Below are positions 1 to 9,959 of a stretch of DNA of 64,000 nt, one piece after another. The notes below the pieces were generated by a model, which was not told the DNA's origin, ran no database searches, and saw nothing but the letters and a program-made list of their open reading frames with translations. Both the position numbers and the translations under genes were made by a program. Source of the DNA: Proteus appendicitidis (lineage in GTDB: Bacteria > Pseudomonadota > Gammaproteobacteria > Enterobacterales > Enterobacteriaceae); contig NZ_CP127389.1 in the NCBI RefSeq assembly GCF_030271835.1, positions 3,074,001-3,138,000 on the forward strand, given 5' to 3'. Each line of letters starts with the position of its first letter. Position 1 is the stretch's first letter.

Positions 1-2
1 TA

Positions 3-377
3 TACTCTTATGAGAATCGGATCTTAGTTGAATTAACCGATAAAGAAAAAAATCAATTAAGGAAAGACCCACTAGCTACATCCTATGAGAAAAATGTATC
101 AAAAAGATATGAAACCATGGATGAAATGAGAATACGAATAAGAGATTATATTTGTCGCCCTAATGATCACGGTACTCTACCTCTAAATGTTCATTTACTA
201 CATCGAATCTTAGCCTTTGATTTACCTATTGGGCATTGTTCCCAAGCTAATAATCCTGAAATGATGGCTGAATTACGTCGCCAAGCAGACTGGTTGAGTA
301 ATGGTGGTGATGAATATGTAAAAATAGGAAAATTAGATCTTCCTAAAATGCCAGAAGAAATATCCAATCCCGGTTGA
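3..377 (+). CDS. C-terminal fragment of a T6SS-linked protein of unknown function
   Basis: The reading frame is open from the left edge of the window to a TGA at 375-377, so this is the last ~124 residues of a gene that starts outside; the internal ATG at 117 is not a convincing start. The fragment is hydrophilic, with no membrane segment or signal. It lies 34 bases before a PAAR gene in a T6SS cluster. In clusters of this layout (vgrG, payload genes, PAAR, tssM) this position usually holds an effector. A Tle1-like (DUF2235) lipase C-terminus is one possibility, but no catalytic motif is in view, so the function is open. Confidence 0.6.
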   Translation, partial: YSYENRILVELTDKEKNQLRKDPLATSYEKNVSKRYETMDEMRIRIRDYICRPNDHGTLPLNVHLLHRILAFDLPIGHCSQANNPEMMAELRRQADWLSNGGDEYVKIGKLDLPKMPEEISNPG

Positions 378-411
378 TCAAAAAATTAATAATTTATCTA
401 GAGAAAATAAA

Positions 412-666
412 ATGAAAAATATTATTAGATTAGGTGATCTAACATCACATGGAGGAAAAGTTATATCATCAAGCTCTACTCTTATTATTAATGGAAAAAA
501 AGCTACTCTTCTTTATGATATTGTTTCATGCCCTCTACATGGGGATAATCAAATTATTGAAAGTAGTTCACATTATAATGAAAATGGTAAAGGAATTGTG
601 TTTGATGGTTGTAAAACACAATGTGGCGCTATTGTTTACTCTACTTGTAATGATATGGAAATATAA
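412..666 (+). CDS. PAAR-motif T6SS spike-tip protein
   Basis: An 84-residue protein that opens with the PAAR-family pattern R-x-GD-x-T-SHGG at residues 6-16, followed by a short beta-rich repeat with Cys and His (SCPLHGD near 39-45, and a C-x3-C pair near 67-71) and a final CGAIVYS-type strand. PAAR proteins cap the VgrG trimer, sharpen the spike and recruit effectors. It consists of the PAAR domain alone, with no toxin extension. Its stop is directly abutted by the next gene, so the two are probably translationally coupled. Family assignment is secure; the cognate VgrG would lie upstream of the window. Confidence 0.85.
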   Translation: MKNIIRLGDLTSHGGKVISSSSTLIINGKKATLLYDIVSCPLHGDNQIIESSSHYNENGKGIVFDGCKTQCGAIVYSTCNDMEI

Positions 667-2064
667 ATGAAATATTGGATACCTCCTTACAATCCGCCAC
701 CTTGGGAAAATAAACCATTTCCATTACTAACTTTAAGTAGCTTTATAATATTTATAAATATAGCTTATTTCTTAATTTTAAGATCCACATTAAAAATTGA
801 CTTTAAAAACTATATTACAAGTAATGATGGTTTTATATTATTTTCAATCATTTTCCTTTTCTCATTATTTTTAATGTCTATCTATATCTTATTTTGGGAG
901 GTAAAAAAAACACTATATATTTACTGGTGCTTTTGGCAGGCGGATTTATTAACTAAATGGATTAAATTAAAACAAGATAAATTATATCTAATCTATTCAA
1001 ATATAGCATCTCACAATTTATCAATTATTTCTGACTTCAATAACGAAAGTTCATTTGAAAAAGCAGAAACAAACAATAGATTAATAGATTTAGAAAGAGA
1101 AGGTGTTGTTGGTGAAGAAAGAGTTTTTTACATAGTGGAACTTTTAATAAATAGTATTAAAGGTATAGAGATCAGTAAAAAAGAAAAATATTTTGTTATA
1201 ATAAATAGTTTGTTTGAGCAGAGTGACTTCATAAAAAACAAAATAAAATATTTTCTAAATAGCCACCTAAGTAATTATGAAATAATTTTCCAAGCCAAAC
1301 CAAACTATAACAATCAATTTAATACAATACGAAATAAAAAGTTAATTACACTTATCTTTTCAATAAACTATTATGCGTTAAATACTAATGAAGAGAATGA
1401 ATTCTCAAGTTTAATTATACTATCCCCAAGTAAAAAGAAAGAATTTTTAAAACTTTTTCAACCAATGCCATTTAAAATAGAAAATATAGATGAAAATCTT
1501 AAAACAATGTCACTAATTCAACAACAACAGAATAAGGATATAAAACAAGTTAACTTTATTGATATTGAAAAAGAAAATTCAAATAATATTATGTTAAAAT
1601 TAAGAAGTGAAAAAAGCTGTCAGCTATCCTTAGAAAACTACTCTCAAGGTTACTTTTTTAATGAATACATAGGTAATTATAAAGAATTATCTATATATCA
1701 TTTATTAGCACTTATTCATTCATCAAAATTTAAAGAAATTAGTCAGCTTTTATTTTATAAATCAGATGAAAATTATTACTGCCAAACAATAGGAACAAGA
1801 AAGTCACAAATTGAAAATTATTACTTAAACATACCGAAACCATCATTTCCAATAGGAACATCTCTGGTTGGATTTTTTACTCTTACTTCCGTTATTTTTA
1901 AGAATATAATTGATCACATCGAATTTAACAGTGAAAGAATAATAATGATATCAATCTCATTCCTTTTTACTATCATAATAATTAGTGTAGTTAAAAAAAT
2001 TTATATTAACTTTTACTGGAAAGTTCATTTTTTAAAAACGCTTAACAAAAAATGGAATTTATAA
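667..2064 (+). CDS. T6SS cluster-associated multi-pass membrane protein, unknown function
   Basis: A 465-residue protein with two hydrophobic helices at the N-terminus (about residues 22-42 and 54-76) and two near the C-terminus (about 395-415 and 422-442), around a ~320-residue hydrophilic, Lys/Asn-rich central domain. Its ATG directly follows the PAAR stop, and its stop overlaps the tssM start (TAATG), so it is coupled in the operon. I recognise no catalytic motif. The position between PAAR and tssM suggests either an accessory membrane-complex part or an immunity protein for the upstream payload. It is strikingly AT-rich compared with the tss genes downstream. Confidence 0.7.
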   Translation: MKYWIPPYNPPPWENKPFPLLTLSSFIIFINIAYFLILRSTLKIDFKNYITSNDGFILFSIIFLFSLFLMSIYILFWEVKKTLYIYWCFWQADLLTKWIKLKQDKLYLIYSNIASHNLSIISDFNNESSFEKAETNNRLIDLEREGVVGEERVFYIVELLINSIKGIEISKKEKYFVIINSLFEQSDFIKNKIKYFLNSHLSNYEIIFQAKPNYNNQFNTIRNKKLITLIFSINYYALNTNEENEFSSLIILSPSKKKEFLKLFQPMPFKIENIDENLKTMSLIQQQQNKDIKQVNFIDIEKENSNNIMLKLRSEKSCQLSLENYSQGYFFNEYIGNYKELSIYHLLALIHSSKFKEISQLLFYKSDENYYCQTIGTRKSQIENYYLNIPKPSFPIGTSLVGFFTLTSVIFKNIIDHIEFNSERIIMISISFLFTIIIISVVKKIYINFYWKVHFLKTLNKKWNL

Positions 2065-5000
2065 TGAAATCAAAAATAACACGCTATCTTTCACTCTTTA
2101 TCATTATCTCAATAATTTCATTAGCTACAATTGTGTTCTTATTTATTATTTTTAATAAAACTTCCATAACAGTAACTCAATCATACTTAATGATTGGTTC
2201 AGTTATTTTCTCCTTAATAGTGCTTTTTTTTCTTTCTCGTTATTTTAAACCTAATATAATTATGGATATTGAAGATAATGATAAAAAAGATAAGATAAAT
2301 AAAAAGAATGACAGAGTAAATGATTGGAATAAATATATAAAAGAAAATTACTCATTTACTTACAAGTCAAAACTATCAATCCAACTCCTCATCGGCACCC
2401 CTACTTCTATCGAAAAACTCATCCCCAATTTAACAACGGACATTTGGCAAGAAAGCAACGGCACTTTGTTGATTTATGGGGGCGATATTCATCAACCGAT
2501 TGATGACAGTTTAATTCAGGATTTAAAACAACTGCGTCGTCGTCGCCCTGTTGATGCCATTATTTGGGTATCTGAAAATAGCTTATCGCAACAACCGCTG
2601 GAGCATTCCTTATTTAATCACTTAAATCCAACCAATACAGACACCGCAAGCCGTTATTTCCACCAGCTATTTCAACAACTGCGCTGGCAAGCGCCCATTT
2701 GGCTTTGGAATATCAGTCATAACGGTGAGATGATCGCAGAAGATGCCCCCGTCATACTCTACTCAGCACCTTTAAAAGCCACCTCTGACTCACTTTCTGA
2801 TGACTTAAAAACGCTTTTACCTGCATTAGTGGAACAAGGTACACAGGCGGTCTTACACAATCAAACACACACCTATTTACTGGCTTTAGCCCGTTTTTTA
2901 CAGCATGAAGGCAGTGAAAAACTTGCCAACAATTTGGCACCACTTTTATCCGGTTATCGCTCATTGCCGTTTGCAGGTGTGCTCTTTAGTACACCTGCTT
3001 ACCATAATGTGTCTGTTGCTTCATCACAAAATCATCAATGGGCTTTAAATTCCCATTGGAAAACACTGCTCACGGCAAATTCACAACTGCCTTCTCCGCT
3101 TAAAGCGTCACCTTTAGGTCTAAATTCAAAACGTATTTTGCAATATACCGTTGCAACGGCGATGACACTGTGGGGGATCGGTATGGTGGTCTCTTATTTT
3201 ATGAATCGCCAATTAATTACCCAAAGCCAACAACAAGCGCAATTGGCAACAGACAATCATCAATCTGAATTTGCCCGCTTACAAGCTCAATATGGCTTAC
3301 AGCAAACATTGGGTTTATTGAGTTATCGTGAGCAGACTTCGGTTCCCTTTTGGTTACGTTTTGGCTTAAGCAGTAATAATCCATTACTTAGCCAGTTATG
3401 GCCAGTTTATAGCCAATCCATGTTGCCGTTATTACGTGATTCGACCCAGCAACACCTTGAAAATTATCTTCAAGCCTTTATGCAATTACCCCCTGAAAGC
3501 CCAGAACGTATTGACGGTGCGCAATCCGCTTATCAAGCATTAAAGGCCTATTTAATGATGAGCGATCCTTCTCGTATCGAACCTGAGTTTTTTACTGAAA
3601 GTGTCCTCAATATCTGGCATCAAAATGAAGGTCTAAAAGACGGTGAATGGCAAACGTTAGGCACGGAATTATTAACCTTCTATGCTGCTCAATTACCTTA
3701 TCACAATGAATGGACTATCAAGCCTAATCGCACCTTGGTTGCCGGAAGCCGCACTATTCTGATACGCCAAATTGGTCAACGTAATGGCGAGTCTGCGCTT
3801 TACCAAAAAATCTTACAACAGGCACAGCATAACTTTGCGGACATGACGTTAGATGATATGACGGGGGATACTGATGTCAGTTTCTTACTCAGTACCAAGG
3901 AAATCATACCGGGAATTTTTACGCGTAAAGCCTGGGAAGAATCAATTGAACCAGCGATTAAAAAAGCCGTTTATGAAAGACGAGAAGAAATCGATTGGGT
4001 ATTAAGTGACACCCAAAAAGAAACGGATATCGATATCTCTCCTGAAAAACTGCAACAGAACCTAACAGAACGCTATTTTAACGATTTTTCAGGAAGTTGG
4101 TTAACCTTCCTCAATGGCTTACAGTGGCGAGAAACGCAAAGTCTCTCAGATACCATCGATCAACTCACATTAATGAGCGATGTCAGACAATCCCCCATTA
4201 TTGCTTTAATGAATACGCTTTCCTATCAAGGCAAAACAGGTCGTCAGCAAGAAAAATTAGCAGACTCTTTTGTTAACTCAGCCAAAGATTTATTAAACAA
4301 AGAACAACAACCTGTTATTAGCCAAAAAGCCGAATTCACAGGACCTTTAGAGCCTGTTTTTGCCCCGATACTGGCCTTTACTGATCCCCAATCTTCAGCA
4401 CAAAATAGTGATGCATTAAGCTTACAAGCTTATCTCACACGCGTAACTAGAGTACGTTTAAAACTCCAGCAAGTCGTTAATGCCCCCGATCCACAAGCCA
4501 TGTCTCAAGCATTAGCCCGAAGTGTTTTTGAAGGAAAAACAGTCGATTTATCAGAAACGCAAGATTACGGTAGTTTAATCGCAGCCAGCTTTGGTCAAGA
4601 GTGGAATGGTTTTGGGCAAACACTTCTGGTACAACCCTTATCTCAAGCGTGGCAACAGTTGTTAGCGCCAACGTCACAAGGCATCAACACTCAATGGCGA
4701 AATGCTATTGTTAATGACTGGAATAGAGCCTTTGGCGGTCGTTACCCACTTAAAAGCACCCAAAGTGAGATTTCACTGCCGTTAATGGCGCAATATTTAC
4801 GCCCTGATAACGGTCGTATCCAGCGTTTTCTTGAGACTCACCTTAACGGTGTTTTACATAAAGAAGGAACACACTGGGTACCTGATACCACAAATGCACA
4901 AGGCTTAACCTTTGATCCTGAATTCTTAAAAGCATTAGATAAGCTAAGTTACCTAGGCGATGTGGTTTTTGCCAATGGTGAAGCACGCCTTTATTTTGAG

Positions 5001-5387
5001 TTACGCCCGGGGACTTCGCCCGATATTATGCAAACCCATCTAATGATAGATAAACAGTCGCTCATCTATGATAACCAACAACCGCAATGGCAACGTTTTG
5101 TTTGGCCCGCGGATACGGTTGCCTCTGGCGCATCTCTTAGTTGGATAACTACCCAGACGGGCGCACGTATCTATGGCGATTATCGCGGTGTTTGGGGCAT
5201 GATCCGTTTACTGGAAGATGCCAACATCGCCCCTTATGCCGGTAGCACCAGCAGTTATTCCATCAGTTGGAAAACCTTAAACGGTCAGTCACTTAATTAC
5301 ACCTTAAGAACAGAAATGGGCGAGGGTCCTATCGCACTTTTACAACTACGCAATTTCGTTTTACCGGAAAAGATCTTCTTGGATTAA
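2064..5387 (+). CDS. tssM: TssM/IcmF-type T6SS inner-membrane protein (first copy)
   Basis: TssM spans the inner membrane, and its periplasmic part meets the TssJ lipoprotein. Two N-terminal membrane helices (about residues 10-31 and 40-59), a cytoplasmic domain, a third helix (about 359-381) and a long periplasmic region ending in the IcmF C-terminal domain are visible. The cytoplasmic domain has no P-loop: the expected position reads IGTPTSIEKL, without GK[ST], so NTP binding is unlikely. The start at 2064 is preferred over the ATG at 2052 because it makes a TAATG overlap with the preceding stop. Length ~1107 residues, normal for the family. Base composition changes abruptly near 2,380: the first ~105 codons are AT-rich like the previous gene, the rest is not. 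Confidence 0.9.
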   Translation: MKSKITRYLSLFIIISIISLATIVFLFIIFNKTSITVTQSYLMIGSVIFSLIVLFFLSRYFKPNIIMDIEDNDKKDKINKKNDRVNDWNKYIKENYSFTYKSKLSIQLLIGTPTSIEKLIPNLTTDIWQESNGTLLIYGGDIHQPIDDSLIQDLKQLRRRRPVDAIIWVSENSLSQQPLEHSLFNHLNPTNTDTASRYFHQLFQQLRWQAPIWLWNISHNGEMIAEDAPVILYSAPLKATSDSLSDDLKTLLPALVEQGTQAVLHNQTHTYLLALARFLQHEGSEKLANNLAPLLSGYRSLPFAGVLFSTPAYHNVSVASSQNHQWALNSHWKTLLTANSQLPSPLKASPLGLNSKRILQYTVATAMTLWGIGMVVSYFMNRQLITQSQQQAQLATDNHQSEFARLQAQYGLQQTLGLLSYREQTSVPFWLRFGLSSNNPLLSQLWPVYSQSMLPLLRDSTQQHLENYLQAFMQLPPESPERIDGAQSAYQALKAYLMMSDPSRIEPEFFTESVLNIWHQNEGLKDGEWQTLGTELLTFYAAQLPYHNEWTIKPNRTLVAGSRTILIRQIGQRNGESALYQKILQQAQHNFADMTLDDMTGDTDVSFLLSTKEIIPGIFTRKAWEESIEPAIKKAVYERREEIDWVLSDTQKETDIDISPEKLQQNLTERYFNDFSGSWLTFLNGLQWRETQSLSDTIDQLTLMSDVRQSPIIALMNTLSYQGKTGRQQEKLADSFVNSAKDLLNKEQQPVISQKAEFTGPLEPVFAPILAFTDPQSSAQNSDALSLQAYLTRVTRVRLKLQQVVNAPDPQAMSQALARSVFEGKTVDLSETQDYGSLIAASFGQEWNGFGQTLLVQPLSQAWQQLLAPTSQGINTQWRNAIVNDWNRAFGGRYPLKSTQSEISLPLMAQYLRPDNGRIQRFLETHLNGVLHKEGTHWVPDTTNAQGLTFDPEFLKALDKLSYLGDVVFANGEARLYFELRPGTSPDIMQTHLMIDKQSLIYDNQQPQWQRFVWPADTVASGASLSWITTQTGARIYGDYRGVWGMIRLLEDANIAPYAGSTSSYSISWKTLNGQSLNYTLRTEMGEGPIALLQLRNFVLPEKIFLD

Positions 5388-5422
5388 CTAAACCTACTCT
5401 CTCAAAAGGAAATACGCTCACG

Positions 5423-7042
5423 ATGTCCTTATTGGATACCTTAATCTCATCATGCTTTGCTGATGATACAAACAAAGTACAACAACTTGCTCAACAACAA
5501 ATCATTTTATGGGATCGTTGGCTATTACCGATTACCCCTAATCAACCTGTGGGTGATGATCCCAGTTATGAAGATGACTTTGAGCGAATGAAAGAAGAAG
5601 TTAATAAACTATCAGGGGCTGATACTGAACTGATTTGCTTACTCGCTGAAAAATTGTTGCTCAATTTCTGCAAAGATGTGCGTGTTGTCACTTATTATAT
5701 TTGGGCGCGTTTACACAAAGAAGGTGAGCACGGGCTTGCCGATTCTTTAGGGCTTTTAAGTGGGTTGCTTATTCGCTATCACGACACGTTATTACCTAGC
5801 CGAGCCACTAGCCGGAAATCGGCTTTAGAGTGGTTATCAGGGCAGCGCGTTTTAGATAGCTTATCGCTGTATCCTGAAGTCGATCGTCATGAGTTTTCTC
5901 GTATTATCGCTTTATTAGCCACCATTGAAACGGAGCTTGAAACATGGAATGAAGCTGAAAAGCCACAACTTGCAGGATTATATCAGGCACTCGAAAAACG
6001 CCTTGCTCAATCAGGTGGAACAAACAGCGTTGTACCACAGAACATTAGCCGAGCTGAATCGACTTACAGCCATTCATCCCCCCCTTCAGTTTCACAAAGT
6101 ACACCAATAGAGACAATACAATCAGGTCGTGAATTATTAGATCAATCTAAAATGCTTGCTAACTACTTACGAAATCAACCCAATGGCTGGTTAGCAGGAC
6201 ATAGATTAATGAAAGTTGTGAGATGGGATACACTTCATCAACTTCCACCACAAGATCAGCAAGGGTGTACTCGTCTTTCTCCGCCAAGAACCGATGCAAG
6301 AGCGCAACTTAAACGCCTCTACTTACAACAAAGTTGGGGGGAGCTGGCCGAGCAAGCTGATAAGCTTTTTGCAGAAGGTGTTAACCATTTTTGGTTAGAT
6401 GTGCAGTGGTATCTCTATCAAGCACTTAGTAAATCACCAGCACCTTGGAACGCATGGTCTGATATTATAAAAAACGATTTAAAACAATTCCTTACCCGCC
6501 TTCCTGATTTAGAAAAATTATCATGGGAAGATGGTACGCCATTTGCCGATGAAGTAACATTAAGTTGGATAAAACAACATGTTATGGAAGAAAACTTTGA
6601 TACCATGCAAGGGTTATCAAACAGTTACTCTCATCCATCTGATGATGAACCAATATTGGCATTAGAAACCGAAGCTATTACACAAGCAGATAATGAAGGC
6701 ATAGAAGTTGCCTTAAAATGGCTACAACATCGCCCCGATATCAGCACTTCAAGACAAAAATGGTTATTAAACCTCATTATGGCACGAGTAGCAGAACAAT
6801 TTGCTCGCCATGATCTGGCATTAAATTTATTACGCGAACTCGATAAAAAAGCACTTTCGATGTCATTAACGCAATGGGAGCCTAACTATGTTTTTGAAGT
6901 GAAAGCACGACAACTTCACCTTTATCGAGCCAAAATTCAACGTAACACCTCAGATAAAACGCATATTGAACAACAGATGGAGCTGTTATTGCGTGAATTA
7001 ACTGCGATCGACCCCGTTCGCTCTGCAATTTTATATTCCTAA
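5423..7042 (+). CDS. tssA: TssA-type T6SS baseplate/sheath cap protein (first copy)
   Basis: A 539-residue protein with an N-terminal ImpA domain (about residues 15-190) recognisable by the ADTELICLLAEKLL, YYIWARLHKEG and GLLSGLLIRYHDTLLP segments, a low-complexity Ser/Gln/Thr linker (about 198-230), and a helical C-terminal VasJ-type domain from about 232 to the end. TssA primes baseplate assembly and sits at the distal end of the growing sheath. The ATG follows an AAAGGAAA Shine-Dalgarno sequence. It lies 35 bases after tssM in the same operon. Family is clear from domain order and neighbours; long and short TssA classes differ in function, and this one has the long C-terminal region. Confidence 0.88.
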   Translation: MSLLDTLISSCFADDTNKVQQLAQQQIILWDRWLLPITPNQPVGDDPSYEDDFERMKEEVNKLSGADTELICLLAEKLLLNFCKDVRVVTYYIWARLHKEGEHGLADSLGLLSGLLIRYHDTLLPSRATSRKSALEWLSGQRVLDSLSLYPEVDRHEFSRIIALLATIETELETWNEAEKPQLAGLYQALEKRLAQSGGTNSVVPQNISRAESTYSHSSPPSVSQSTPIETIQSGRELLDQSKMLANYLRNQPNGWLAGHRLMKVVRWDTLHQLPPQDQQGCTRLSPPRTDARAQLKRLYLQQSWGELAEQADKLFAEGVNHFWLDVQWYLYQALSKSPAPWNAWSDIIKNDLKQFLTRLPDLEKLSWEDGTPFADEVTLSWIKQHVMEENFDTMQGLSNSYSHPSDDEPILALETEAITQADNEGIEVALKWLQHRPDISTSRQKWLLNLIMARVAEQFARHDLALNLLRELDKKALSMSLTQWEPNYVFEVKARQLHLYRAKIQRNTSDKTHIEQQMELLLRELTAIDPVRSAILYS

Positions 7043-7134
7043 TCTTTTACTCTACTCTCCATCATTCTAAATACAGCGAATCAACAACGCTGAATTTGAA
7101 GTATGAAGAGCATATAAGTCAAGGTATCAAACTA

Positions 7135-8898
7135 ATGGATGATTTAACCCTTCGCTATTTTGATGCAGAAATGCGCTATCTTAGAGAAGCCGCCAAAGAG
7201 TTTGCACAAGCCCATCCTGATAGAGCTGCAATGCTCGATTTAGATAAAGCAGGTACGCCCGACCCTTTTGTTGAGCGTTTATTTGAAGGCTTTGCTTTCT
7301 CAATGGGACAATTAAGACAAAAAATTGATGATGATTTACCTGAATTAACAGAAGGGCTTGTTAGTTTATTGTGGCCTCATTATTTACAGACAATCCCTTC
7401 ATTATCCATTGTTGAATTAGCCCCTGATATTCAAAAAATGAAAATGACGGATAAAATACCAGCTCAATTTGAAGTTCTTTCTCGCCCTATTGGCCCTAAA
7501 AAAACGGTTTGTCACTATCGAACAACTCAAGATTTAACGATTAATCCAATCAAAATAGCGTCTGTTAATTTAACGACAGAGCCTGATGGGCGTTCAACTA
7601 TCCGGTTGAAATTTACATGCAGCGAAATAATTAATTGGCCTGAAGTTAATCTGCATGCTCTCTCATTTTATTTATCTGGCGATATTCCGACAACCAATGC
7701 ACTGCATTTAGCATTAACGAAACAAGTGGCAAAAACGTATTTAAAACTCCCTCAATCAAAAGATAGAATTGCAATTCCTCTCTATTTTTCACCGGGAGGA
7801 TTTAAAGATACCGACACGCTTTGGCCTAAAGGAGATAGCACATTCAGTGGCTATCAATTATTACTCGAATATTTTTCTTTTCGTGAAAAATTTATGTTTG
7901 TATCACTTAATGGATTAGGTGATATCCATTTTCCTGAAGAAACATCAACATTTGAATTGGATTTTGTTCTTAATACGTTATGGGATAGCGACCTCACATT
8001 AAATAGTGAAAATATTCGCTTACATTGCGTACCCGTTATCAATCTTTTTAATATAGAAGCCGATCCACTGACTGTTAATGGATTGGAAAGCGAATATTTA
8101 TTACGCCCTCGTCGTATTCAAGATGGGCATACTGAAATCTATAGTGTTGATAGCGTGCATGGCTCTCAACGGACAAATGAAGCGGTTTATGTACCATTTA
8201 CCAGCTTTCGCCATCGTGGTGGTATGTTACGGCATAATGCACCTGAACGTTATTATCATACCCGTGTGAAACGTGGTGTAACGGGTCTTCATGATACTTG
8301 GCTTATATTAGGAGGGGAAAAACAAGAGATTGATTTAGCAACCCAAACAGAAACACTCTCATTACAGCTCACAGGAACTAATGGGCAATTGCCCCGTAAA
8401 GCACTGCAAAGTACATTGCTTGATAGAACCGAACAAACCTTACAGATCCCATTAACCGTCCATAATTTATGTAAACCCACCTTACCACTTTATCCTCCGT
8501 CTGAAGATCGTTTCCACTGGCGAGTGCTAAGTCACTTAGGTTCAAGTTTTCTTAACATGATGGATAATGCTGAAGTGCTAAGAGGCACTCTCGCACTTTA
8601 TGATTGGCGAGATGATGATATGAACCATAGAAAACTCGATGCCATTATTCATGTTGAACACCATTTAATTGAACGCTTTGAGAAAGGTTTTTTACAACGA
8701 GGTATTGATATCGAAGTGACGTTAGACAGTAATGGTTTTAATGGTGAAGGTGATATTCATTTATTTGGTGAAATGCTTAATCGTTTTTTTGCACTTTATG
8801 CCGATGTTCATCTTTTTAATCAATTAACACTGATTATTTTGCCAACAGGAAAACGAATTCAATGGAAAGAAAGCCACAACCCACAGCTATCCCGTTAA
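7135..8898 (+). CDS. tssF: TssF-type T6SS baseplate protein (first copy)
   Basis: About 587 residues. The N-terminus shows the TssF signature: FDAEMRYLREAAKEFA, then PFVERLFEGFAF and a DDLPELTEGLVSLLWP stretch (about residues 50-85). TssF forms the baseplate wedge with TssG, TssE and TssK. The frame is open from a TTG at 7096, but the ATG at 7135 matches the usual family N-terminus and is preceded by AAGG at a long spacing, so I use it. The 3' end overlaps tssG by 37 bases, the normal arrangement. All elements expected of the family are present. Confidence 0.9.
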   Translation: MDDLTLRYFDAEMRYLREAAKEFAQAHPDRAAMLDLDKAGTPDPFVERLFEGFAFSMGQLRQKIDDDLPELTEGLVSLLWPHYLQTIPSLSIVELAPDIQKMKMTDKIPAQFEVLSRPIGPKKTVCHYRTTQDLTINPIKIASVNLTTEPDGRSTIRLKFTCSEIINWPEVNLHALSFYLSGDIPTTNALHLALTKQVAKTYLKLPQSKDRIAIPLYFSPGGFKDTDTLWPKGDSTFSGYQLLLEYFSFREKFMFVSLNGLGDIHFPEETSTFELDFVLNTLWDSDLTLNSENIRLHCVPVINLFNIEADPLTVNGLESEYLLRPRRIQDGHTEIYSVDSVHGSQRTNEAVYVPFTSFRHRGGMLRHNAPERYYHTRVKRGVTGLHDTWLILGGEKQEIDLATQTETLSLQLTGTNGQLPRKALQSTLLDRTEQTLQIPLTVHNLCKPTLPLYPPSEDRFHWRVLSHLGSSFLNMMDNAEVLRGTLALYDWRDDDMNHRKLDAIIHVEHHLIERFEKGFLQRGIDIEVTLDSNGFNGEGDIHLFGEMLNRFFALYADVHLFNQLTLIILPTGKRIQWKESHNPQLSR

Positions 8899-9959
8899 TT
8901 CAAAAGTTAGGTGAAAAATTACCTTATGTGAATTTCTACCGCTTTTGCCAATTACTCGAAAAATCCAATTCTACATGCTATGAATTAGGTCGTTCTCACA
9001 ATCCCAAAGACGATCCTATCCGTTTTCGCCCTCATCGAGGTATGGGTTTTCCAGTGACGGAAATCAAAGGAATTGACTCTCTTGATAAATATCGAAACAG
9101 CACAGTGCCAAGCTTACGAACTACCTTTCTGGGGCTTTATGGTATCACGTCACCACTTCCTACATCTTATCTGGATGATATTGCGCAATATCGCGATGGC
9201 ACAGATCCACTCACTGATTTTTTAGATATTTTTAACCATCGTCTTACCACTCAATTTTATCGGATCTGGCGCAAATACTCTTATCCTGCGACTTTTGGAG
9301 AAGGAGGATCAGATAAAACATCACAATATCTTTATGGCTTAATTGGTTTAGGTATTCCAGGTTGTGCTAATCATGTGCAATCACCTTTATCTCGCTTTTT
9401 AGCGCTATTAGGGATCTTACGTTTACCAACACGCACAGCCGAAGGTATTAGCGCATTAGTAAAATTATTAGCGCCATCAACAAAGGCCAGAATTATTCCT
9501 CATGATCCACGAAGAATAGCGTTGGATAGCCCTACAACAATGTCATGCTCATCCCCTATTACATTAGAAAATAAACCCGTTTTAGGTCGCTACGCGATAG
9601 ATGTAAATAGCCAAGTATTAATAAAGCTACATACTGAAGATAAAGATGAAGCAAAAAGCTGGTTACCTGATGGCGATATTTACCAAGACTTTATGGCATT
9701 ACTTCGTGTCTATTTAGGCTCCCGCGTTAATGCGCGACTGCGTTTAACATTACCGAGAGATTTATTACCTGATGCAACACTAAGTACTTCAAAAAGCCAA
9801 GGCGTGCAACTAGGTAGAACTGCGGTTATGCGACCTCATAACATGACTGAAAAATCACCTGTCACTTCTTTTATCACCATAGGTCTTGGTTTTTATCAAT
9901 ATCTAACACTCCGCACTCAACATTATAAAAGTGATGAATATGGCAATTATCAATTTTAA
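8862..9959 (+). CDS. tssG: TssG-type T6SS baseplate protein (first copy)
   Basis: A 365-residue protein. Family markers are the N-terminal VNFYRFCQLLE helix, the RFRPHRGMGFP segment (about residues 50-60), FLGLYGITSPLP (about 86-97), FLDIFNHR and FYRIWRKYSY (about 118-143), and a C-terminal FYQYLTLR strand. TssG pairs with TssF in the baseplate wedge. The gene starts inside tssF (37-base overlap) and its 3' end overlaps the tssJ start, so the three are translationally linked. No oddities. Confidence 0.9.
   Translation: MERKPQPTAIPLIQKLGEKLPYVNFYRFCQLLEKSNSTCYELGRSHNPKDDPIRFRPHRGMGFPVTEIKGIDSLDKYRNSTVPSLRTTFLGLYGITSPLPTSYLDDIAQYRDGTDPLTDFLDIFNHRLTTQFYRIWRKYSYPATFGEGGSDKTSQYLYGLIGLGIPGCANHVQSPLSRFLALLGILRLPTRTAEGISALVKLLAPSTKARIIPHDPRRIALDSPTTMSCSSPITLENKPVLGRYAIDVNSQVLIKLHTEDKDEAKSWLPDGDIYQDFMALLRVYLGSRVNARLRLTLPRDLLPDATLSTSKSQGVQLGRTAVMRPHNMTEKSPVTSFITIGLGFYQYLTLRTQHYKSDEYGNYQF

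Noticed and set aside
2752..2964. Antisense open frames inside large genes (for example 2752-2964, 4477-4677, 19670-20326, 24673-25002, 48122-48412)
   Set aside because: They lie opposite strongly supported genes, have no ribosome site and mirror the codon structure of the sense frame.
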